A stretch of DNA of 5,982 nucleotides from Deltaproteobacteria bacterium (GTDB taxonomy: Bacteria > Desulfobacterota > DSM-4660 > Desulfatiglandales > HGW-15). The notes beneath the pieces were generated by a model. That model saw nothing but the letters and a program-made list of their open reading frames with translations. It had not been told where the DNA came from and searched no databases. This document shows, piece by piece, positions 1-5,982 of this stretch. Each line of letters starts with the position of its first letter. The first letter of the stretch is position 1. The stretch spans positions 1 to 5,982 of the forward strand of contig JAHECH010000301.1 of assembly GCA_024641835.1 (NCBI GenBank), in the 5' to 3' direction. The translations under genes were made by a program, and so were the position numbers.

Positions 1-1
1 C

Positions 2-655
2 TTGGGTAAGCCGATAAGGGGATTAAAGGAGCCCCTTGGCTTCGACCACTGGTATGATGTCTACGGTCAAATGATCCCATCCCCTCGGCGTCGGTGGTGC
101 ACAAAGATGTTAAAGCTGAAGCCTTTTGAAGAGTATGCGGGGAGAGATATAGTATATAATTATATCGGCATCCGCGCCGATGAGAATAGGGACGGGTATA
201 TAAGCAATAAACCGAACATCATACCTGTTTACCCCTTTATTGACGACGGGCTTATTCTTGCCGACATTGAGCAGATATTGATGGAATCTGGAGTTGGGAT
301 GCCACCTTATACAGCCTGGGGTCGCACACGGTCAGGGTGCTTCTTCTGCTTTTTTCAGAAAAAAATCGAATGGGTTCGGCTAAAGGAAAGACACCCGGCC
401 CTCTTTGAAGAGGCCAAGAAATACGAGAGAGTATATATGGAGAGCGGCAACTTGTTCACATGGAGCCAGGGGGAGAGCTTAGTGGAATTGGAAAAACCAG
501 AACGAATGAAACAGATTAAGCAAGAACATGAAAAATACCGGCAAATTGGAATCAAGAACAGAAGGAACGTTACCCTGATGGAGCTCTACTCTGAGATATA
601 TGGGACACATTCCCGGACGGATGGTGAACAGTCCTGCCTAATTTGCTCCGTGTAG
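2..655 (+). CDS. PAPS reductase / DndC-like ATP-pyrophosphatase family protein, 5' truncated
   Basis: This is the C-terminal 217 or so residues of a phosphoadenosine-phosphosulfate-reductase-family protein (adenine nucleotide alpha-hydrolase fold). The frame is already open at the window edge. The TTG at position 2 is probably not the true start, because the expected N-terminal SGGxDS pyrophosphate-binding loop is absent and should lie upstream. Visible family marks, numbered from that TTG, are SPRRRWCTKMLKLKPF (residues 27-42, Cys33), YIGIRADE (54-61), YPF (77-79), RSGCFFCFFQKKIEWVRLKE (110-129, Cys113 and Cys116), HPALFEEAKKYE (131-142) and SLVELEKPERMKQIK (159-173). Relatives activate a substrate with ATP for sulfur transfer or reduction; DndC/SspD-type members act in DNA phosphorothioation. 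The protein ends with an extra CxxC (Cys212, Cys215), giving five cysteines that could hold an Fe-S cluster. No DndB, DndD or DndE gene is visible. The next gene begins 53 bases downstream on the same strand. Family confidence is high; the substrate is unknown. Confidence 0.85.
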   Translation: MGKPIRGLKEPLGFDHWYDVYGQMIPSPRRRWCTKMLKLKPFEEYAGRDIVYNYIGIRADENRDGYISNKPNIIPVYPFIDDGLILADIEQILMESGVGMPPYTAWGRTRSGCFFCFFQKKIEWVRLKERHPALFEEAKKYERVYMESGNLFTWSQGESLVELEKPERMKQIKQEHEKYRQIGIKNRRNVTLMELYSEIYGTHSRTDGEQSCLICSV

Positions 656-695
656 CTTGATGTAGTGTTTGCGATAAAAAGTGGTCTGGCCCTGT

Positions 696-701
696 AGGTG
701 A
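696..701 (+). promoter_or_regulatory. Ribosome binding site of the dual-GHKL ATPase gene
   Basis: AGGTGA lies 7 bases before the ATG at 709 and is complementary to the anti-Shine-Dalgarno end of 16S rRNA. It supports the ATG at 709 as the start. No convincing -35/-10 promoter is visible in the 53-base gap after the previous gene, which favours a shared transcript. Confidence 0.6.
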
Positions 702-708
702 GAACGAG

Positions 709-3099
709 ATGGCTTTTCGAATTGCGGCAAGGACAATTGTCCAACTTGGTGCTGAGCTGATCAGCTCGGATGCCATATCATTTTATGAACTTATCAAGAA
801 CGCCTTCGATGCAGGTTCTCCTCGCGTTGATATCGACATAGTTGTTCGTATAGAACATCAAACTTACATGTTCTCTCGCGATAAGATTGTTTCTGAGCAA
901 TTGAAAAATAGAATTCGGAGAGCTGAAGAAGGAACCCTTAGTAAAATGAGAAGCAGTGTTCTGCCCCAAATAGACCGGAGTGCGCCGGAAGTGGATGAAT
1001 TGGAAGAGGAGATATCAAATGCAGATTCGTGGTCCAAACTAATTGATACATTAGATGAAGCAAATTACATTAAGATAGATGACAGTGGGACAGGCATGTC
1101 CCTTAAGGATTTGGAGGACATTTTCCTTACAGTAGGAACGAGATCAAGACTGAAAGAAAGAGAGAAGCTACGGAGGCGGTTTGCGGGACAAGAACGAGGG
1201 AAGGAAGGGTTCCGCCCAATTCTCGGCGAGAAAGGTATTGGCCGGCTTTCAGCGATGCGTTTGGGTTCGCGCCTAAGGGTAATAACCTCCCAGAAAGGAG
1301 AGGAGCGCTGGAATGTCCTTGAAATCGATTGGAATTTATTTTCAAAGGAATCCGAAGAGCTAGTCGGTGACATTGATATTAGGCCGAGAGTTGGAGGCAA
1401 AAAAGACGATAGAGATGAGAGCGGGACTCTTATGTGGATTTATGGGTTAAATGCAAACTGGAATGAGACAAGACTCAAAAAGATCGCGGCTGAAGAATTT
1501 AGTAAGCTGACTGATCCTTTCACACCTCGGTTAAGGTATCCCATCTCGCTCCGTTTTAACGGTGAGCCAGTTAGAATACCCAGGTTCGAAAAGATCCTTT
1601 TTGAGTCAGCCCATGCCCATGTGAAGGCAAAGTATATTATAGAAGACGGAAACCCTAATTTAGCGGGGAAGGTCAATTACTCAATGCGTATCCGGGAGAA
1701 GACTTTTTCCTTGGACTTAGTCGATTTGCAGGGAATCACAAGTGGCCTATCCCAAGAAAGCCTGAAATCTCTGGGTCCATTTAGTCTTGAGTTCTATTGG
1801 TTTAACCGCCAGGCGCTCAAAGCGATAGACGGAATAGGAGATCGAAGAAGAGTCCAGGAACTTGTAGGGAACTGGGCTGGAGGGTTAATGGTTTTTCGTG
1901 ACGGATTCAGGGTTAATCCGTATGGAAGTCCTGACGATGACTGGTTAGATTTAGATCGAAGAGCTCTTGCTTCTGGTGGATATAAGGTGAATCGGAGACA
2001 GATTGTTGGTAAAGTAGATATATCGTCCCTAGAAAACAGTTCTTTGATGGACCAAACGAATCGTGAAGGACTCCGAGACTGCGAAGAGAAGGAAGTATTA
2101 ATAAAGCTCTTGAAGCATGTTCTTGAGGTTCAATTCAGGGCGTTTCTAAATAATGTGGATGCAGAAGTGCAAGCTAGGATACCAGTAACTTTCGAGGATC
2201 TCGAGGATCGTGTTGGAACCGAAGAACAGAGAATTCGCCGAAGCTTGAAGCTGCTCAGAATGAAATATCCTCAGGTCAAAAAAGACAAGGAGATATTTAT
2301 ATCAATCGAAGACTCAATAGAGAAAATTCGCCGACTTATGGGGGAAGCTCAAGAGCTAGCTGATTCATTTGAAAGCGGCCAGGCAAAGCTGCTTAATCTT
2401 GCGGGGCTTGGACTAATGGTTGAAATTGTCGCACATGAACTAAACCGGGCGACACAGCATGCTCTTGGAATACTGGGGACAAGAGACCGTGTAAAAGAAA
2501 AGCGAGAGATGGCAGACTTATTTTCAACGCTTGAAGCACAGCTGAAAACGCTTCAAAAGCGTCTGCGTATCCTAGACCCGATGAGCACAGCTGGACGGCA
2601 AGTAAAAGAGAAGTTTGATCTCATTGGGTGGGTGGAAGAGATTCTGGCATCGCACGAAGCCCAGTTTGAGCGGCACAGAATAAAATATACTATTGAAGTG
2701 AAGCCGGGCCGGAAAGCCACTGGATTTCAAGTGAAGATGGTGAAAGGGATGATTGCGCATATCTTTGAAAATATTCTCATAAACTCGGTTTATTGGCTAA
2801 AACAGAAAAGGATAACCGAGAAAGGCTTTTCCCCAGAAATTTCTGTGACCATTGACACTAAAGAAAGGGAGATTCGTATCACTGATAATGGACCTGGCGT
2901 GCCCATTGAACGAAAAGAGGAGATATTCCAGCCATTCGTGACGACTAAACCACCAGGGGAAGGTAAAGGTCTTGGACTATACATTTCCAGGGAAATTGCG
3001 AAGTACCATAATGCAAAGTTGTATATGTCTGACGACCCGTCCATCAGCGAAGACAGGCTAAATACTTTCGTATTTCGCCTGGAGGAAGAGGAAGAGTGA
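709..3099 (+). CDS. Dual GHKL ATPase: N-terminal MutL/MORC/Hsp90-like domain plus C-terminal histidine-kinase domain
   Basis: This 796-residue, apparently cytoplasmic protein has no signal peptide or membrane segment. The N-terminal GHKL ATPase shows an N-box ELIKNAFDAG (residues 27-36), DDSGTGM (124-130), VGTRSR (142-147) and a lid glycine motif GEKGIGRLSAMRLG (173-186). A transducer-like region follows, with FRDGFRVNPYG (396-406), DDWLDLDRR (409-417) and NREGLRD (451-457). Residues 495-560 are helical and charged, probably a dimerising coiled coil. They lead to an H-box-like VAHELNRATQHALG (574-587, His576-Glu577). A second, histidine-kinase-type HATPase has an N-box FENILINS (686-693), a G1 box DNGPGVP (726-732), an F-box IFQPFVTTK (739-747) and a G2 box GEGKGLGLYIS (750-760). 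By family knowledge, the first module clamps on ATP and the second could phosphorylate His576 and then a receiver. The next gene encodes a receiver and overlaps this one by 4 bases. The start is supported by AGGTGA 7 bases upstream. Domain calls are firm; the partner and trigger are inferred. Confidence 0.88.
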   Translation: MAFRIAARTIVQLGAELISSDAISFYELIKNAFDAGSPRVDIDIVVRIEHQTYMFSRDKIVSEQLKNRIRRAEEGTLSKMRSSVLPQIDRSAPEVDELEEEISNADSWSKLIDTLDEANYIKIDDSGTGMSLKDLEDIFLTVGTRSRLKEREKLRRRFAGQERGKEGFRPILGEKGIGRLSAMRLGSRLRVITSQKGEERWNVLEIDWNLFSKESEELVGDIDIRPRVGGKKDDRDESGTLMWIYGLNANWNETRLKKIAAEEFSKLTDPFTPRLRYPISLRFNGEPVRIPRFEKILFESAHAHVKAKYIIEDGNPNLAGKVNYSMRIREKTFSLDLVDLQGITSGLSQESLKSLGPFSLEFYWFNRQALKAIDGIGDRRRVQELVGNWAGGLMVFRDGFRVNPYGSPDDDWLDLDRRALASGGYKVNRRQIVGKVDISSLENSSLMDQTNREGLRDCEEKEVLIKLLKHVLEVQFRAFLNNVDAEVQARIPVTFEDLEDRVGTEEQRIRRSLKLLRMKYPQVKKDKEIFISIEDSIEKIRRLMGEAQELADSFESGQAKLLNLAGLGLMVEIVAHELNRATQHALGILGTRDRVKEKREMADLFSTLEAQLKTLQKRLRILDPMSTAGRQVKEKFDLIGWVEEILASHEAQFERHRIKYTIEVKPGRKATGFQVKMVKGMIAHIFENILINSVYWLKQKRITEKGFSPEISVTIDTKEREIRITDNGPGVPIERKEEIFQPFVTTKPPGEGKGLGLYISREIAKYHNAKLYMSDDPSISEDRLNTFVFRLEEEEE
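3081..3092 (+). promoter_or_regulatory. Ribosome binding site of the receiver gene, embedded in the upstream coding end
   Basis: GGAGGAAGAGGA lies inside the last codons of the kinase gene, with GGAGGA ending 9 bases before the GTG at 3096. The purine run also encodes the poly-Glu tail (Glu792-796) of the kinase. It decides the GTG start of the downstream gene and, with the GTGA overlap, predicts translational coupling. Confidence 0.75.
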
Positions 3100-5075
3100 A
3101 GGGCAGTTTAAAATCCCAGAGTGGAGAACACTCAATCACGAAGAGGCTCCATGGTATAGGAATAACGAGGGTTGCTCTAGTAGACGATGCTTATGATTCA
3201 CCATCGGTGAATGCCTTAAACAGCGGTGAAATTGATGACTTCTGGGGGCGTATAGAGCGCGATCGCGACTTGATCCAAGAATTGGCATCATACAAAGAAG
3301 GGGTTAGTAGTGCAGACGATATTGACGACAGGTTACTGATTTCACTGTGGGATAATATTGATAATCTAAAGAAACTGCGCGAGCCTTGCATTAACGCACT
3401 TTTTGCTAACAGGCTGGCGATGAAGGGGCGAGTGGATAAGATTGCGGAACATTTCAGAACCCTCGGACTTGAGATTGAAACTGTAGGGAGTGAAGGATTA
3501 CCGGATCGTGGAACAAAACTTGTTTTCATAGACTATATATTGAATCCTGCAGCGATTCAAGATCGTGGAAGAAGAGCAACGGAAAAGGCGAAAGAGATAT
3601 ACGGGAGAATTGAAAGTGATGCAGAGAAACCTTTTATTGTTTTGATGTCAGAACAGCCGGATGCCAAGGCACAGCAAGAAACCTTTCGGAAAGAGTCGGG
3701 GCTGCTGGCTGGACTATTCGGATTTCGGCCTAAGGAAGATTTATTGGAAGCGGATAGACTCTACGTTGATCTGACCACTTGGTCTATAGACATGCCGGCC
3801 AGGCACAGTATCCAACATTTTATTGAGACTCTTGCTAAATCGCTAAATGATGCTTCGAAGCAGTTTATTGAAAGAATTAAAGAACTATCATTTGAAGACT
3901 ATGCGAACATCCAGTATTTAAGTCTCCAACCAGATGGTCAGCCATTAGGCGAATACATACTCTGGCTTTACAAATCGTACCTTTTACATCTCGTGCACGA
4001 TAAGGACGAGGTAATCAGTCTGGAGAAGAAGCTAGACGAGCTATCATTTAACAAATATTACCCCAGCCAGAGTCTACCGTCTACTAGACTAGCAGAAATT
4101 TACCGATGTGCGTTAACTGAGCCAGGGGTGGGAAAGTTGGAAGCACACCCATGGTCAAGTAAGAAGGAAAAGGAACCTTACATACAATTCGGTGATATAT
4201 TCCGCAGGAAGGGAAGCCTCGAAGTGCTTGTCGTTATAAATGCCCCTTGTGATTTAGCTTATGCGCCAGGGAGTAGTCGACCCTTCCCCAAAGAGCGTTC
4301 GATATTTCATGAGCATGGTACTTTGGTGAAGTTAAGTGAAGTGCTACAAGCAAACCTGTGTCGGACAGAGCTATTTGAGCATGAAGGGGAAGCTTATCGG
4401 ATTATATGGGATCATAGACAGGTTATTTCCAAAAAATACGGTGAAGTTTGGCAATGGCTGAAAGAAGAGAAGTATGAACGAATAGCGCGGCTAAAGTTGC
4501 CTTTCGCGCTCGACGTACAGCAGGTTTTCGCATCTAACCTGACGCGTATAGGGATGCCCGTTAAACCGCCTTTTTACAAGACTGCTGATGTTGAAGTGTA
4601 CTGCGAAGGCCCAAATGGGGAGTGTTTGCTGCTTGACGAGCCTATAAAAGGGGGCGCATTTCTAGCGCTGTATAAGGTTGGAGGGGACGATAATTACTTG
4701 CGGCTGTTTTCTCTCTCTGGGGACTGCATACTACAGGTGAAAAGGAGACTTGCGAAAGCGAGAGAAGCATTAGAACAACAGCGCGGAGTATTACTGGCCC
4801 AAGTGGAGAAGGTTTCCAAGAGACTTGAAGGCGGCAGGAAGGAAAAAGAAAGGGTGTCAGGTGAGCTTAAGGGGACGGAAGGCAAGATACAGAAAATAGT
4901 GCAATTGCAGGAATTGGATAGGGTATTTCTCCCAATGGTTCGGGAAGCATTTAAATTGCCAAAAGCGGGCAAGCCTGTAGATAAAAAGCTTCTTTGGATA
5001 TACAGTGACATGGAATTCGAAGGCAAATATTTCCCCAACGCTCCAATCGCGCTGAATATAAGATGCGGTGATTAA
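3096..5075 (+). CDS. Response-regulator receiver-like protein with unrecognised C-terminal domain and coiled coil
   Basis: This 659-residue protein starts at a GTG within a GTGA overlap with the kinase gene. Receiver-domain marks are strand 1 RVALVDDAYD (residues 25-34, acidic pair Asp30-Asp31), strand 3 LVFIDYIL (142-149, candidate phosphoacceptor Asp146), strand 4 PFIVLMSE (179-186, Ser185 at the Thr/Ser switch site) and GFRPKEDL (209-216) near the usual Lys-Pro. Asp31 and Asp146 are 115 residues apart, against about 45 in ordinary receivers, so a helical insertion of roughly 70 residues sits between strands 1 and 3. Residues 220-345 are mostly helical. A further domain at about 360-540 contains FGDIFRRKG (365-373) and VLVVINAPCDLAYAPG (377-392), which I cannot assign to a named family. 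Residues 546-608 form a strongly charged predicted coiled coil, and a short conserved-looking tail follows. The N-terminus probably receives phosphate or conformational signals from the partner kinase. The C-terminus is a candidate effector or adaptor. No DNA-binding output domain is evident. Confidence 0.8.
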   Translation: MKGSLKSQSGEHSITKRLHGIGITRVALVDDAYDSPSVNALNSGEIDDFWGRIERDRDLIQELASYKEGVSSADDIDDRLLISLWDNIDNLKKLREPCINALFANRLAMKGRVDKIAEHFRTLGLEIETVGSEGLPDRGTKLVFIDYILNPAAIQDRGRRATEKAKEIYGRIESDAEKPFIVLMSEQPDAKAQQETFRKESGLLAGLFGFRPKEDLLEADRLYVDLTTWSIDMPARHSIQHFIETLAKSLNDASKQFIERIKELSFEDYANIQYLSLQPDGQPLGEYILWLYKSYLLHLVHDKDEVISLEKKLDELSFNKYYPSQSLPSTRLAEIYRCALTEPGVGKLEAHPWSSKKEKEPYIQFGDIFRRKGSLEVLVVINAPCDLAYAPGSSRPFPKERSIFHEHGTLVKLSEVLQANLCRTELFEHEGEAYRIIWDHRQVISKKYGEVWQWLKEEKYERIARLKLPFALDVQQVFASNLTRIGMPVKPPFYKTADVEVYCEGPNGECLLLDEPIKGGAFLALYKVGGDDNYLRLFSLSGDCILQVKRRLAKAREALEQQRGVLLAQVEKVSKRLEGGRKEKERVSGELKGTEGKIQKIVQLQELDRVFLPMVREAFKLPKAGKPVDKKLLWIYSDMEFEGKYFPNAPIALNIRCGD

Positions 5076-5520
5076 AAACAGAAAAAGACTCAGGACCCGC
5101 CAAGCTTTTTGACAAGAGAACTGTCGTCCCCAATCCCACGGAGCGAGAGCTGCAGCAGGCTTGCCTTGGACTTCGAGAACTTATCATGAGCTTCGGAGTT
5201 GGACGCCGTTGTGCATTTAGGGTTTCGATATGTAAGGTACATGCCGTCCCGCTTTCGCCCTATCTGTGATACTCTGCCACTCTTCCGGCCCCGGGGCAGT
5301 GCAGCCTCGTTGCAGATATCCAGGTGTCACATCAGGTTTGGCCAGGGTTGAGATGGAGGACAGGTATGGTGAAAATATCATGCACCTGAAAAACCTGTGA
5401 TATGTCCGACGGGAAAACATTTCCGCAATATGATGAAGAATTAAGGAAGCTGGAATAATCGGATCGTAAAGACAGCCGTCCATATTTTAAAGCCGAAATT
5501 GACCCCTGAGAAGATCTCTG
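5076..5520. other. Gap without a convincing gene, separating the + strand operon from the - strand AbiEii remnant
   Basis: This 445-base stretch has stop codons in all + strand frames; the only + strand open stretches are tiny (for example an 18-codon one at 5402-5458). There is a perfect palindrome GCCCCGGGGC at 5288-5297. An imperfect inverted pair CAGGT/ACCTG lies at about 5361-5388, with no T-run after it, so it is not a clear terminator. I see no hairpin-plus-T-run terminator for the upstream operon. A weak - strand open frame is listed separately. The region is probably eroded accessory DNA. Confidence 0.5.
5090..5326 (-). other. Possible small gene or gene remnant, basic protein of 50-78 residues
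   Basis: A - strand frame is open for 78 codons and ends at a TGA (5092-5090), 14 bases from the end of the receiver gene in convergent orientation. The first ATG (5242-5240) would give a 50-residue peptide that begins MYLTYRNPKC and ends with LSLRGIGDDSSLVKKLGGS. The part upstream of this ATG is very basic (PRGRKSGRVSQ). The composition looks more protein-like than the other frames here, but there is no clear ribosome binding site before the ATG, and I recognise no family. It could be the decayed 3' end of a larger gene, or chance. Confidence 0.25.
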
Positions 5521-5982
5521 TCATCCGGATACGACCTCGTAGACTCTGCTTATCAGTTCAAAGGCCTCATCCATGTTGAAACTATCGAAATCTGCAGGTC
5601 GAAGCACGGGCCTCAACTGACCTTCCAGCTGCCGATCAAGCTCTCGCTTATATTTCAAAGAAATGTCAACCGGGGCGTTGCCCGGTACATTGAGCTTTTC
5701 CTTTACCATGTTGAGGAAATCATGATCATCAAGATGCAGCCTCATTTTGCGGGCAGCATGAAACAGGTCGAATAAGTCCCGGATTGCAGGCTCTTTCCTG
5801 GTGAGGGCTGCACGGACCTTTTCTGCGTATGCCTCCCTCATTTCCATCGCATGGACGGTAAAAATGGGAAGGAGAGTCTGTAGAAATTGGCGTAAACCTT
5901 ACTTAGACAGGTCCCTCCTTTGAAGACAAGCGGTGTGTCACCGTCAAAAAAGTACTGCAGAATCAATGAGCAATAGTAGTCC
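5521..5982 (-). pseudogene. Nucleotidyltransferase AbiEii/AbiGii toxin family, internal deletion and frameshift, cut by window edge
   Basis: Two pieces of one protein lie in different - strand frames. The N-terminal piece (about 5981-5871) reads DYYCSLILQYFFDGDTPL and then VFKGGTCLSKVYANFYRLS, matching the GG(S/T)xLsK core and start of the RLSEDLDF motif of AbiEii-type minimal nucleotidyltransferases. Right after RLS it continues into unrelated residues and a TGA at 5840-5838. The C-terminal piece, in another frame, runs from about PIFTVHAMEMREAYAEK through RAALTR and RDLFDLFHAAR to a TGA at 5523-5521. The ATG at 5847-5845 would give 108 residues but has no Shine-Dalgarno site, so an independent gene is unlikely. 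In intact relatives the two motifs are separated by roughly 100 residues; here nearly all of that is gone, including the SEDxD metal-binding acids. Intact members are toxins of type IV abortive-infection pairs with an AbiEi antitoxin, which would lie beyond the window end. This copy should be inactive. Confidence 0.8.

Noticed and set aside
656..708. Promoter in the gap before the dual-GHKL gene
   Set aside because: A TTGATG at 658-663 has no -10-like hexamer at 16-18 bases spacing.
1065..1400. Long - strand frames opposite the kinase and receiver genes (also 3191-3529 and 4694-5038)
   Set aside because: They are antisense shadows of well-supported coding sequence, with Ser/Leu/Pro-rich compositions and no domain motifs.
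5361..5388. Hairpin as transcription terminator
   Set aside because: The CAGGT/ACCTG stem is short with an imperfect interior, and no T-run follows on either strand.
5217..5483. Open - strand frame of 88 codons
   Set aside because: It overlaps the 78-codon - strand frame. It has no recognisable family and no clear ribosome binding site, and its composition (His/Pro/Cys-rich) looks like chance.
5484..5515. Sequence like some insertion-sequence ends (CCGAAATTGACCCC)
   Set aside because: No paired inverted end, target duplication or transposase fragment is visible in the window; the resemblance rests on memory of a short string only.
5521..5847. Independent 108-residue gene starting at ATG 5847
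   Set aside because: It has no Shine-Dalgarno site, and the upstream bases in the same frame (PIFTVHA) continue the AbiEii similarity, so it is the C-terminal fragment of a broken gene.

Overview
The window is bacterial DNA of moderate GC content. It has Shine-Dalgarno sites, tightly packed same-strand genes and a 4-base stop/start overlap. Nothing in it fixes the species. There are no rRNA or tRNA genes, no core metabolic genes, no CRISPR array and no intact transposase. The gene families present, plus a decayed AbiEii-type toxin gene, suggest an accessory or defence-type island; this is inference.

Bases 1-3099 and on to 5075 hold three genes on the + strand that look like one transcription unit. 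(1) The 3' part of a PAPS-reductase/ATP-pyrophosphatase-fold gene related to DndC-type sulfurtransferases; its 5' end, with the expected SGGxDS ATP-binding loop, lies outside the window. (2) After 53 bases, a 796-residue protein with two GHKL ATPase modules: a MutL/MORC/Hsp90-like one at the N-terminus and a histidine-kinase-like one, with a candidate phosphoacceptor His, at the C-terminus. (3) Overlapping gene 2 by 4 bases, a 659-residue protein with a divergent response-regulator receiver domain, an unrecognised middle/C-terminal domain and a coiled coil. Genes 2 and 3 read as a translationally coupled signalling pair: a conformational ATPase fused to a kinase, and a receiver fused to a possible effector. 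The sulfur-chemistry-type enzyme may supply or read a nucleic-acid modification, or may simply be an upstream neighbour.

Bases 5076-5520 have no convincing gene. A weak open frame of 78 codons on the - strand, ending 14 bases from the end of gene 3, could be a gene remnant.

Bases 5521-5982 (- strand) carry a nucleotidyltransferase AbiEii/AbiGii toxin-family gene. The GGT..LsK motif and the AEK...RDLFDL C-terminal part are both present, but in different reading frames. The segment between them, including the expected SEDxD catalytic acidic residues, is missing, so this is a pseudogene. It also runs off the window edge.

The most interesting element is the dual-GHKL ATPase/receiver pair beside the DndC-like enzyme. 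It has the look of a regulated conflict (anti-phage type) system, but I do not recognise it as a named system and its function is not shown by the sequence.
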